Assembly (NCBI RefSeq): GCF_001619985.1
Contig: NW_017264193.1
Span: 67,726 to 131,725 of the forward strand
DNA length: 64,000 nt
Reading direction: 5' to 3'
Source: Xylona heveae TC161
Lineage: Eukaryota; Ascomycota; Xylonomycetes; Xylonales; Xylonaceae
In this document: in pieces, positions 24,301 through 35,661 of the stretch
Layout: every line of letters begins with the position of its first letter
Numbering within the stretch: position 1 is the first letter of the stretch
Made by a program: the position numbers and the translations under genes
The notes under the pieces: model-generated
What the model saw: only the letters and a program-made list of their open reading frames with translations
The model's database searches: none
What the model was told of the DNA's origin: nothing

Positions 24301-25011
24301 AAAGGAGATGGAACCATACTATTCTTCACACATCTATAGCGGAATTTTAGAAATGGAATTTGGAATTGTCGATACCAAAATACGTTTCTCCTGGGTTCCA
24401 AACCATCCTCGACCTTTGCTCCCATCATCTGCACGTCAGACAACCAGATGCCGACAGCATTGCCGAGGACCGGGCTAAACCCTTTCTACGCTCACTTGAT
24501 CAATCGACGTCGATCCCGACCTTCGGGGTCTTCCTACAGAACCTTCGATTACGGTCAAACATAAAGCCGATTAGGATGAGGTCAGGGGTGACACTCTTCA
24601 TAACAAGAGGAGCGGAGCTAAAGAGACGGGGCAGCGGAAGGAAGTTCCTCCGACCTGTGCTTGCCGAGGTCATTGGTTTCAGGGAAAAAGGCCACCAAGG
24701 TCATCGTCAACCCACGGTACCACTGCCCGGCTAACAAGCGGAAAGGTTCTTGGAGGGCTTCGGGGTAAATATAATCACAATGAAGCGTTATACTCAGTAC
24801 AGGTCGAAAGGACTACGAAGGGCCAAAACAGCCATGAATTCAGCTAAGCACCTCCCTATTGTGGGGTGGCACTTCGGTTATCTATTTACTGCTTTCGCGT
24901 CACTACCCATCGTCCATTAGCTGTCCCTTAGCTATGATTCATAACTCTATATTCAACTAACGAGTGCTAAACAGCTCTGGCTTTGATTGCCTGCATAGCA
25001 TCAAAATACCC
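21332..25011. other. Long 3.7 kb stretch without a supported gene
   Basis: The part next to 21332 is probably the promoter and leader of the minus-strand gene ending at 19971. It contains a duplicated 13-bp G-rich unit near 22079-22104. Between 22.7 and 25.0 kb several short frames exist on both strands (for example 23963-24148 minus). None has a domain, splice support or a known relative. Some may be remnants too decayed to name. Confidence 0.5.
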
Positions 25012-25890
25012 TCACTTCAATCCATGTGCAGCCCGGCCTTTTGCAATTACCTCCAGGCACTTAGCCACCTTCTCTCTCCCTTTCAGTGCCTTGAGCCAAG
25101 CCGTATACCTGGGGAATTTTTCTTCCAACCTATCTGCTTGACCAATTTCGTGCAGCAAGCCTTCACCGATGACAGCCCAAGTGACAAAAGACAGATCGGC
25201 ATAGGTACATTTGTCCCCGACGAGCCATCCGGTGCCATTGCGTGCAAGCCCTTCCTCCAGAACCCCAATCACTCGCAGAATCTCTTTCACATATCGCTCA
25301 ATGGCAGATGGGAGGTTTTCAGGGTGGAAACGGGCAAAATAAGTTGCCTGGCCAAAGTAGGGGCCTTGGCCTGTTCCCATGCTCAGCTTCATGGTTGACA
25401 TCGAGCAGGAAGAATTATTACTTACCAGACACCTGAAACGCCAGCCATTGATGACACAGGTGCTTTTCGGGGCTTCTTTCGTAGGAAAGGCTGCCCTTTC
25501 CGTCATATTGTTCAATGAGGTAGAGTATGATGGCTGCGGTCTAAAGGGCAATCGACTTTTAGCTCCTTCGCTTCGGTGGATCAGCCACGGAAAATAAAGA
25601 TAGATACCTAGCTTACCTCCCAAAGAATAATACCAGTGTTCGGATCTTCAATAGCAGGGAGACGGCCGTTAGGGTTCACCTTGAGATAGTCAGGCTTCTT
25701 GACATCTTGGAACTCGACCATCTCGAGGTTGTAGGTGACTCCAAGCTCCTCGAGTAACATGCAGATTTTCCTGTTTCGTTTATTAATACCCAGGTCAATG
25801 CCACGGATGGCTCGATCAGAAACTCATTATAACTGACCATGGGTTGGGGCCACCCCAGTGACCCCAGACTTTAATTGGTTGCATGGACAT
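25012..25890 (-). CDS. Glutathione S-transferase, Ure2p/YfcG-like
   Basis: Cytosolic glutathione transferase, which conjugates glutathione to electrophiles or reduces disulfides. Exons 25838-25890, 25617-25770, 25426-25540 and 25012-25370 give 226 aa, normal for the family. The N-terminal thioredoxin fold has WGGPNPWKICMLLEEL, the cis-Pro segment NPNGRLPAIEDP and the glutathione-contact ETAAIILYLIEQYD. The C-terminal all-helical domain has GTGWLVGDKCTYADLSFVTW. The Ure2p/YfcG assignment comes from these motifs. It is divergent from a Zn2Cys6 regulator 676 bp away, which could control it or a wider local pathway. Detoxification and secondary-metabolite maturation are both known roles for such fungal enzymes. 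Confidence 0.92.
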
Positions 25891-26566
25891 GTTTAATCAA
25901 GATAGAGGGTAGCAATATCTCGGCTCAGAGCAGTTCGTGATGCTGCAGACTGGGTTCTGTTTTTTTGAGAACTAGAACGATACGCTACAGATGGATTGCC
26001 AGGCCCATTTATATAGACAGAGAAATTGATAGATATGACTATCATTGTTGCGGTTCGAAATCATCTGTCCGTCGCTTGCAAGGATTTACCAGGGTCCAAC
26101 ATATCCAAGGGCAGGAGGCTCATGGAAAGTAAGTCATCTACATTGAATCCTGCCTGAAGGAGATGTTTTGCGAGGATTTTAGCGCAAAGAATTCATCGAA
26201 AAATGGGGCTTTTGGAACTCTCTCCCGGATTACAGTATTTTCGTAGTAATACCGGCCCACGAATGATTACCGATCAGAAATTTTTGTAATAGCAGAACTC
26301 AAACATGGATGCATCAGCAGCCATGATATCAAATTTCATTCTAATTGATAAACCAATAGAGGATATCAAGAATTATTACTGAACAATGCATGTTTTGGTA
26401 GAGTCGGTTAGATAGGAAAACACTAATAGGAATAGCGCCCGTCCTTGCGAGAAATTTAGCGCGAGCCCCGTTTGCGCCGTGACCATTGACCAGCTTCAAC
26501 GGTGACATCTCACCCGGATTTGCTCAGAATTGTTACTCCGATAGGTCTCGCTGAGCAATACTTGTC

Positions 26567-28178
26567 ATGATGGTTAATCCTGGTCATGCAAGTAGGAGTT
26601 GCACGACCTGCAAGCTGCGGAAAATTCAATGTGACCTGACTCGCCCCGCTTGTCGACGTTGTACGAAATCAGGCAGAGCTTGTCTTGGATATGGAGCAAG
26701 ACAGACGGACCCGACTGCAGTGTTTCAAAATTCGACGATAAACGCAACAGAATTAAATACGTTTTCCCCTAATTCACTAGAAGGCACACGCAAAGTCTAT
26801 GACAGATCAGGCCTGATCAAGGCATCCACAACTGCCGTTTCATTTCTGGAAGAATTGCTTATGGGAACCAGCGAGTCGGAATGCCAGCACTTAATTAGCC
26901 CCCTGACGAGGGTGCAAATTTCAGGTGATCAAGCACTATCTACCGTAAATGTGATTCAAGAGTGCCTTCAATGGCTAGGCCGACGCGAGCAGTCCACGGG
27001 ACAACGAAGAGCCCTCCTTGCCAAGTATGGAGCTGCAACTCGAGATCTGAGAGTGACAATGTCCTCATCCCCATACTCACCTACCTTGGGAATCGCTGCA
27101 TTTCTCTTTACATTATATGAAGTATGCTCTGATTTGTCGTCTGCAACTGCAAATGTTGATCACGGGTATAGATGATTGTCAATATTGATTCAGAGGACCA
27201 CACATGGCAAATTCACCTCGGAGGGCTTCTCAATATCTTATCCCAGCTACCTTCATATCAAGGAGATGATCAAGTTCAAAGTGTACAGCTTGCAATTGAG
27301 ATTGCTAATTCTGAAGGTGACCCGTTTCAGGCACTTGCAAGCCACGACATGGGAGATATCGCAAAAGCCTTTGTAATCTTAGACATCGCAATGCTTCGTC
27401 TGCGTCAGGTGGCAGAGGATCTCGAAAACTTGTGTCAAGAGGTGAAGACTCCGCGAAAATTAGACGTGCAAAAGCTTCGAGCCTCTATCAAACACATCCA
27501 AAGGAACCTCAACTTGTTTCCAAAAATCTGTCAGAGCCTGAATTTTGACATTGCCGAGATGCATATTGATGATATATTGGGAAACGTAAGATCCCATTGC
27601 AATTATTCCGACAGAGAACTGACTCTTGCCTAAGCATCTTCTATTGGCACGGGTGAACGACTACCACTGTTTACAAATAATCACCTCCGACTTGCTTGTA
27701 GAGACCGGGAGATATGTCTATTCAAATGGAAGCTTTGAAAAGTCCAAGGAATACTCAATTCTCTATGGCATCATTCACCAGGCAACACGAAGCATACGTG
27801 CCGCAGTCCCTGGAGTCCTTCATAGAACCGCCGCCCAAACCCAGGATTATGACAACAGACCAATGAAGCCCTTGATAAGTGGCTTACTGGTAGTTTGGCC
27901 GTTATGCTGCTGCTACAAAGCATCGGAATTATCTCTGTCACAGCAAGATTGGATTCGAGACACCCTGTGGTCGATCGGAAGTGACGGATTCATCCCTAAG
28001 GCCTCGGCATTGGTACGCATCTTAGCCTGGATACATCTTAGAATAGGTCTAACTTTCCTAGGCTCAGTCGCAAGGAGCAAATGCCAAATGGACGGATGTT
28101 TTAGCAGGATTGCTTCTCGTCCGCGTGGCCACTTCGGGCGAGCTCCGGTGTCTTGTCGGCTGTAGTGGGCCGCTGTAA
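26567..28178 (+). CDS. Zn2Cys6 fungal-type transcription factor
   Basis: Nuclear DNA-binding regulator, probably recognising CGG-containing half sites. Exons 26567-27121, 27172-27585, 27635-28012 and 28062-28178 give 487 aa; the introns are 49-50 nt. The binuclear zinc cluster lies at residues 12-39, with Cys at 12, 15, 22, 29, 32 and 39 (CX2CX6CX6CX2CX6C). The rest is the helical fungal transcription-factor region (for example HLGGLLNILSQLP). The last intron is optional, because reading through it would stop at 28165 instead; I prefer the spliced form because it fits the rest of the gene. The divergent GST and the decayed coding fragments downstream suggest a local regulator of a small, partly lost cluster. 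Confidence 0.87.
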
Positions 28179-28198
28179 CAAGAATAGAGGATTAAAAC

Positions 28199-28569
28199 CT
28201 CGCATTATTTGACGAGATCTTCCTCGAGCCTGTACTCTGCCTTCCAATGCGAAGTTTACGCCCATCTGGAATTATTCAGGCCCCATCAAGGGCACCTGAA
28301 CCTGCTAACGGGATTCCTGTCAAAAACAACCACATGCCAATAAAGTGCAAGGCCTCAAGATAGGTCAACTTTTACAGGAATACTATGCGAATCCAGCGCC
28401 TTTCACCCTCGAGGATGAACAGAAAAGAGTCCTGGTTTGAGCGGTCAGTGAGAATGAAGACGAGGCCGTCGAATGGATCGATAGTCTGCAGCGACACCAG
28501 AGCCCAGTTTCCTGGCCAGCTCTTCTCCTATGCCATCCTGCCGAACATCACAAGACTAGAGTGGTTCTG
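28199..28569 (+). pseudogene. Coding-like remnant downstream of the Zn2Cys6 gene
   Basis: I do not recognise the protein. The stretch reads as plausible protein, with segments such as GLKIGQLLQEYYANPAPFTL, EDEAVEWIDSLQRHQSP and SWPALLLCHPAEHHKTRVVL, ending at a TGA near 28569. One in-frame TGA near 28436 stands where a tryptophan codon would fit, and I find no start codon or complete intron set. It may be the 3' end of a lost gene, or an extra part of a neighbouring gene that I have failed to splice. Confidence 0.35.
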
Positions 28570-28778
28570 AGGTGGCCATGAAAACTAAGTATACTGAGAA
28601 AATCTTACCAGTTCATCACATTGTATAAGCGGTGCGAGTGAATCGAACCGATCTAGTAGATTTAGTCGGTTTGTATACGAGTACCCTTGGACCGGGGTGC
28701 TTTTTTAAGAGCAGCTTCAACATGAGGGAATGGCTCATCACTATTATTGTGAAGATCATATCCTTCCAACGTGCGAGC

Positions 28779-29033
28779 AAAAAAAAAATAAAAATATAAT
28801 AATAAGAATAACGTGAGCGACAAAAGAGTTCGGATGCCCCGTCTTCTCATTCGAAGAACGGTTGAGGCATCCTACATCTCTACCCCTTTCCCGGTGCGGC
28901 CTCATCCAGGGGCGCCCCTCAGGCAGTTGGAAATAAATTCCCAGCTGCGATTGTGGCTACACCCCGACTCGAACTCACCTCGTGAAATTCCAGAACGTTG
29001 ACAGAGCTGTTACCACTCTGCCACCGTCCCTTC
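28779..29033 (-). repeat. Candidate tRNA-derived SINE (Pol III A/B boxes, A/T tail)
   Basis: On the minus strand the sequence begins GGGACGGTGGCAGAGTGGTA and contains an A-box-like TGGCAGAGTGG. About 49 nt further on is GTTCGAGTC, matching the B-box consensus GWTCRANNC; this is roughly tRNA spacing. An unrelated body of about 165 bp follows, then an A/T-rich tail (TTATTCTTATTATTAT plus a T run on this strand). The cloverleaf stems do not pair well, so it is not a functional tRNA. I could not find clear target-site duplications or a second copy in the window, so the call is tentative. Confidence 0.4.
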
Positions 29034-30697
29034 TGGTACAGATGGGTAGTAATTGACTTGGTATTAAACGTTTGGTTGACAGTGAATGAAAATGTCCGGC
29101 TAGTGAATCAGGGGCTGTGGACTGCGGTAGAATATCCGATGCAAACACAATGAGACAGGAACGTTCAGCTACTTTGGTCATCAGCTCCTTTATGATAGGA
29201 ACTCCCGCATTCAGAAGGGAATGCATCTGATTAATGTCTACTGCATTACTCCTAAGGCTTACTGCACGCCTCGAAAACCTGCCTTCAAGCTGAGTATCAG
29301 AGAAAAGAAAGAGAATAATTGTTATATTCCTTAGAAGCCATGCTGGTGGGCAACCACCATTCCAGATTGGAGCGACATATCGAGGTTTCTCGAATCCCGA
29401 GTGGGGTGACGTAGCTCAATTTGTTTCTGCCGTACGGTTCACATATAGATGCCACTGAATCAGTTGCAAACGCATGATTTTAAAGCAACGTGGAATCATT
29501 TTACTCTCCGTTGCGGGTAACACCTCAATCCAATTACGAGCAAGACGGATGCCATAGAGAAAGACATCGTCAGCTCGTCAGCTCAAGCGATCCCGTGGCT
29601 TAGGCTTCGAGATCTGCGAAGCTTCAAGCCACACTGTCATGGACCGTGTCCAGCCTCCTCAGCCATGTTATTCAGATCTATTCGAGACCATATGATTCTT
29701 ATTACTGTGATACCTATCGCAAACTAATTACCCCGGCGATCATGCGGTAACGTATCCACATATATTGATACGTGTAACACTCAAGGCCCCCGGAGATGCT
29801 TCCATCCTCTTAGCCCATCCGTCTGCTCCGGAAGTATGCAACGCAAGTGGTCTAGCTAGATAGCTTAGTTCACTGGTGACGGAAGCATACCCGCCCTCCT
29901 CCTTCTTGTATCCCGCGCCTTAGACCATTCAATTGATGTCTATGATTCACAATTTTCTTCTCTCATTGGTCTGCAGATCCAGTAAGTGTGGGGTTTCTGG
30001 CTAGTTTCGTTGACGGCTCGCGAATCTCGTTCAGATCTCGTCTAACCCTGCCAAACGCCATTTTGCCACGCCGGGGCGCGCGATGCCCGGAAAGTATATT
30101 ATTGCATCACGTCGGCTCGCAAATTGGGGAGCGTAGGATGACTAGACGACAGCTTTTGTCCAACGGAAAAAAGGTTTACGGGACCATTAGTTGGTACAGG
30201 AAACCTAAAGCATCGCCGCGATCCGGTGCACGCAAATGATAGAGTAGGCCAAATAATGGAAGCCAGACTGCGTCCATCTCTCTGCACCTGCTGACAGAAT
30301 TCATGCTAGAAATGCGTATTACTGAAGCGATCTTTTATCCCCATGGTACTGAAGGCCGAGGAGAATGTTCCCTACGGTAGGTACCTAAGGTAGGTATTGA
30401 GCCCAGAATACGGGGTAAGCTTCGCCCCCCGCTTTGCTGCAAATTGGAGCCGGCTCCGACCAATGGAAGACTTGCATCGTAAGTCTAGACTCTTTCAACC
30501 ATACGTGGGAAGGAAGAGATAGCCCAGAAAAGTAACAACTGCGTTGCACCAATGCGGAATATCCCAATTCTTTTTCCCTGTACGCGTGGCTGTTATGCAA
30601 TGCTTTGACGCTGCATTACACATACAACAAAGGGTTTCAATTATGATGTAACTGAGGTGCGGTGAAAGAGTCGAATAATAGAAAGAATTCACTAGCT

Positions 30698-31180
30698 TTA
30701 AAGTGTCAATTTAATGATAACATCGTCCTTTTGACTTGAATCCGCATACGGCGCGTAGCACTCTTCCGGATCAATCCTGACCGACCCTGGGAGATGTTTC
30801 TCCACCCCTCCAATTCTCAACTTCTTTAATGCTGAAACCCGCCAAATTTATTATCAACCAATCTGTCTTAGATTGGCTGCATCCAGATCATCACCTGAAG
30901 ACAATTGGAGACAGTCAAGACAAAGTGGATACGGTCACAAGCTTTAGCCAGTTCCAGAAGGCAGAGTGTTCCAATTTTCGGCGTCGCAAATCTTGAATCC
31001 ATGATCCTCGTAAAGCTACGCCTTCTTCCTGCTTTGTATTGTTCTATGCCTTCCTCCGCATGATGATAACCCCCGTGGTTTCCAACATAAACAGACAATT
31101 TGAACCAAGACTTGAAAGGCTGAAAGTCGCATACCGTTAAGCGCCACGTTAAGCCAGTGCAAAATGATAACCATTGTGAT
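30698..31180 (-). pseudogene. Coding-like remnant of an unrecognised gene
   Basis: Two stretches read as good protein on the minus strand. The first (about 30900-31180) includes WFKLSVYVGNHGGYHHAEEG, then DSRFATPKIGTLCLLELAKA and FVLTVSNCLQ. The second (ending at TAA 30698) includes HLPGSVRIDPEECYAPYADS and KDDVIIKLTL. An apparent intron with GTGATG and TTTCAG ends lies between them, but the frames do not join cleanly and no start is evident. I cannot name the family. It is either a decayed gene or the 3' part of a gene I could not model. Confidence 0.35.
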
Positions 31181-31806
31181 GGAAGTTATGAAATGGAAAA
31201 TGGTGTCATAATTTATTAAGAGAGAAGTGAGTATCAGAAAAGAAAAATAAGAAAATGGATGAGAACAAATAGGTAGAGAAAAGACCAGTGCCTTTCAAAT
31301 TGGAAGAATCGAGATAAGGCGTTGATTGGAAACAATAAAGCAAGCTCATTCAAGGAGAAAGAAGTAAAAGTGAAATGGAGAGAGCCATAAGGGATAAGTT
31401 TTAATGCATGATAAGATAGGTCTGGGCCTCTTCGCATTGTCGCCTATTACATATCTGATTTTGGTCTACTTACCAGAAGTAAGCGGACCATCTCATTGAC
31501 TTTTCCCATGTGTGTACATCAGATATTGATCTTCGGTATAACTTAATAGAACAACACAAAACGAACGGCCGGCGCTCCGTGTTGTGGATGAAGCAGAAAT
31601 CCGTCAAGAAACGTCCGAAAAAGAAATGTATTGCTTTTATAGTATGACGTTCAGCGGATCGGGACCCATTGTCGCGTTATTGCAACGCAAACCCATGAGC
31701 CCATGGCTGAAGCTCTCTTCTCACGAGGGTAATTCCAGTTATTTCGGTCTCCCGCCAAGATCAAGATTGAGGAATCGTAATCGTTTTGCAAAGGTGATAT
31801 CGTCTC

Positions 31807-33079
31807 TTACAAGAGGGAGTCGAGCCTGGTAAAGACACTCAGACAAGCTGCCACAACCTAACTCCGAAGTAAGTGTCCGCGCCAAACGAAGCTCCTGAAA
31901 AATGGATGGTCTTTAAAAAGCAACGTACCTCTAGCTGAAGTTCACGATCCTTAGCGTTGTTAACTTCATCCGCAACGGCTTGTCCAAGATTTGCCCCGAT
32001 ACCTGCCGTTACGCCTGTTTTCTTGCCAAAGGGCCATTGGGAAAATTCAGCCAGCAGTTCGTCCACCTGCGCAAAAGCACGTTCTCGTGCCTCGTGACTA
32101 AGAGTTGCCAGAGCGTTTTCGAGTACATTGGCCGCATACGCTGCGCACACCATGGCAATCGTCCTGAGGTATCTAAATTCCATTTCCTCAGGGAATAATT
32201 GAGTACCGGGTATCACCACTGTCCGGCTTGTCAACATGTTCCTCACTCGCCGTCGGATGTCGTCCTTCGCGCCGCCATCAGCTACAGGATGTGTGGCCAT
32301 GTCGAATAGAAGGAAATTCCGTTTCTCGGTTCGTAGTATCCCCTTATCCACAAGACCCTTGGCAAGCCTCTCACGGACTTGTTTCAATTGGTAGCCGATC
32401 TTCATCAGATTCCACGTTTCACCTGCATCCTCGGAACGCCGCTGTTAGCTCCTCGTCTCAACATTTTATCAAATTGATTGGCACACGCACCGCTCATAAG
32501 ATCAACCCACGAGCTCACACTCATGGGCTCGCTCGACTTCATCATCTTCAATGCCTCATCTAGCAGGACCTCGCCTGTTAAACTATCGTCAATCACCTCG
32601 ATGAGTCGATCTGCCAACGGGAAGCGTCGCCGAGACGAGTCTTTCTGCATGCTTATTCGGCCTCGGAAGGCCAGCTCGATTACGATGCATCCTCGCAGCG
32701 CATATGAGATGTTGTCATTCCAGAACGAAAGATAACCCTTAATCCCAGAGACACGTCAGAACAATTTTCAGGAGTGAAGTTCCATTTAACTTTTACCCAC
32801 CTGCTTATCTTTCAGACCGAGTAATAGAATCTCTTCCATTAAAGTGAGCTTTGGCTGCTTGCTCCTCTCCACGTTCTCATTAATGTCCCGAGGGTCGTAG
32901 GCAATCTTGTGTCCATTCTCCCCACTGTCGTAGGCCGTCTCCGGAGTCCGGTCATCGTACGCGCCACCTTTGGGTGCAGGAGAGCCGACCCTACTGCCAG
33001 AGAGCTCTTCATTTTCTGCTGTGGCTGCGGCAGCTCCACCGCCCCTTCGGCGGGTCAATCCTGACCCAGTTGAAGCCAT
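31807..33079 (-). CDS. vps74: Vps74/GOLPH3 Golgi phosphatidylinositol-4-phosphate effector
   Basis: Peripheral Golgi protein that binds PtdIns4P and the tails of glycosyltransferases, keeping them in the Golgi through COPI vesicles. Exons 32801-33079, 32491-32737, 31929-32422 and 31807-31857 give 356 aa. A disordered N terminus rich in Gly and Ala (residues 1-75) precedes the GPP34 fold, which starts at [20 protein letters not shown]. Landmarks are [16 protein letters not shown], the [16 protein letters not shown] helix and [20 protein letters not shown]. The final 51-nt exon was chosen because it restores the family ending [16 protein letters not shown]; reading on without the last intron loses it. 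An 11-bp tandem repeat lies upstream at 33417-33458. Confidence 0.95.
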
Positions 33080-33416
33080 GCGGAATCTGGCCCTGTATTC
33101 GTTGCTGAATCGCTAGCGAGGCCGCGCGGGAGCTGCCAGGAAAGCTACACTTCGACCGCTGCAGACTGCCGTTGTCGTATTGGCTTCCAAATCTTGGCGA
33201 AGCCGAGTCAAGGTGATCTCCCTCAGAATGCAAATCACAGCACTGTAGTTGTTAACCGTTTATACCAAGTTGAAGCTCCTAAATTACCCTGCTGGGAGAT
33301 TTCCCATGGGGTCGGGGGTTGGAATATGCGACATTACGAGGGTAGTCTACAGATCGCCTACTTCGCTAAGCTTGAGCCGCCGCATTTCATTGGTCGCTGA
33401 GCAAGGGAGCTCATTA

Positions 33417-33458
33417 AAGGACAAGAGAAGGACAAGAGAAGGACAAGAGAAGGACAAG
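33417..33458. repeat. 11-bp tandem repeat
   Basis: Almost four copies of an 11-bp purine-rich unit (GGACAAGAGAA) in the promoter side of Vps74, between it and the acyl carrier protein gene. The rest of 33080-33692 holds nothing I can identify. Confidence 0.9.
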
Positions 33459-33692
33459 TGCTCAAAGGCTTAAGGCAATCAAGCGTTGTATTCTCACGAG
33501 GCACATAAGCAGCGTGATCTTAGAGAATGTTTTAATATGCGATGACGATAGTGATTGCAGAACTCCTCAAATGATTTCTGCAGCAAAATAAAAAATGTAC
33601 ATGGTCCCATTCCCAGGAAATAGCCATTCATTCGCTGCTTGCACCCAGAAAAATTCTCCCTTAACCTCTTTGCTATCCGAAAATTATATATT

Positions 33693-34392
33693 TTAGTGAG
33701 CTATATCAGGATTAGCTGGTGGATATCCTGCACAAATGGATGTAAGAAAATTACCGTCCGGCTGAGACAAGATATATCCAACAGCATTATCAACTTGAAC
33801 GATGTCAGCAGCTTGATTGATGGAAGGTAAGAGGGGAATCATAACGTACTGCTGTGGATGGCATCGGCCTCCTTGTCGGGAATTTCAATGCTGAATTCCT
33901 GTTGAATTCTCGATTAGATACACCGTCAAAAACAAGCTTGACGGCTTCGACAAACCTCCTCAATTGCCATAACAACCTCCACAGTGTCTAAGCTATCCAA
34001 CCCAAGATCGTTTGCGAAGTGAGAAGTGGGTGTAATCTAGGAATGTCAATTCGTTTCCGATCGTGGAAAAAAGCCGGCAAAAGGTCATTGTACCTTCGAT
34101 GCATCCTTGACCTGAGTCGGAGGTTAGAAATGAAATTGCTTTCTCAAATTCAGTCTGTAGCACAAACCTTGTCAAAGTTTTTCAGCAGATCAACAATTCT
34201 TCCCTCGACTTCGTCCTTTGCTAGACCAGCTGGTGCCGAATAGCATCGCACAGCTTGGAATGAAACAGCTGGAGTGAAACGGGTAGACAGGGCGGATGGG
34301 GCCTGGAAAACGGGACGGACAAAAGTGCTTTGGCTGCGAACAGCAAGCTTCGAGACGCCACGAACGGACCGTAGAACAGCTGATCTGAACAT
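33693..34392 (-). CDS. Mitochondrial acyl carrier protein (complex I SDAP subunit)
   Basis: Carries acyl chains on a phosphopantetheine arm for mitochondrial fatty-acid/lipoate synthesis. It is also a structural subunit of NADH:ubiquinone oxidoreductase. Six exons (34168-34392, 34094-34111, 33956-34036, 33850-33898, 33755-33793, 33693-33700) give 139 aa. Residues 1 to about 52 form an Arg/Ser-rich mitochondrial presequence. The attachment serine is Ser96 in LGLDSLDTVEVV, followed by the acidic recognition helix EEEFSIEIPDKEAD. Exon 2 is a micro-exon of 18 nt (VKDASK) and the last exon is 8 nt, completing the family ending QPDAH. Five introns in 139 codons is unusually dense. It is divergent from the 23 kDa complex I subunit, 263 bp apart. 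Confidence 0.95.
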
Positions 34393-34655
34393 GATGAAGG
34401 TTTTAAGGAATTGTTTCGAGGAAAAGAACGACAAATTGACGAATGCAAGAATTACCGCGGGCAGAATCGATGATGCTGATGGCTCGGGGAAGATTCGCCA
34501 GGAATAGTCGGTCACGTGATAAACAAGCTCGTCGGCGTTGTATCTCTCGAGCCAATCAAATGATCGAGAATCTACATTATTGGGCCTACTCGACATCACC
34601 GGTCTCAACCATCGCTTTCCCCACATCTCACTAGCCACGGGCCACCTCGATAACG
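34393..34655. promoter_or_regulatory. Bidirectional promoter of two complex I genes
   Basis: Only 263 bp separate the start codons of the mitochondrial acyl carrier protein (minus) and the 23 kDa iron-sulfur subunit (plus). Both products belong to the same respiratory complex, so shared control is plausible. I did not identify a specific factor site. Confidence 0.55.
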
Positions 34656-35469
<814 letters not shown>

Positions 35470-35661
35470 ACTGGAGGCCTTCGAAACAGGAAACAGGGCA
35501 ATTTTCAATGTTCATATATCGCCCCTGCAAACTCCTTTTAGCATTAAGCAAGTTATTCAGCGAAAGAAATCCCAAAGCAAGTCTCAATGCATTAAGCAAC
35601 CATGCCCCAAACTTTTAGCGCCATGCCTAACAAAAGTTATGCCATCGGTGAAATGGATAGT

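Larger units (their letters stand above)
28179..31806. other. Gene-poor decayed region between the Zn2Cys6 gene and Vps74
   Basis: No intact gene is supported over 3.6 kb. The region contains the two coding-like remnants (28199-28569 and 30698-31180) and the tRNA-like repeat candidate (28779-29033), which are listed separately. Elsewhere I see only short, unsupported frames. Confidence 0.5.

Noticed and set aside
28950-29036. Functional tRNA gene on the minus strand
   Set aside because: A- and B-box-like sequences are present, but the T and anticodon stems do not pair, so a tRNA-derived repeat is more likely.
31739-31894. Alternative last exon for Vps74 with acceptor at 31895
   Set aside because: It is open but gives an unrelated tail; the acceptor before 31857 gives the conserved VFTRLDSLL ending.
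33728-33754. 27-nt in-frame intron, or read-through, at the end of the ACP gene
   Set aside because: 27 nt is too short for a spliceosomal intron, and read-through would insert foreign residues. The 54-nt intron 33701-33754 restores the family ending PDAH.
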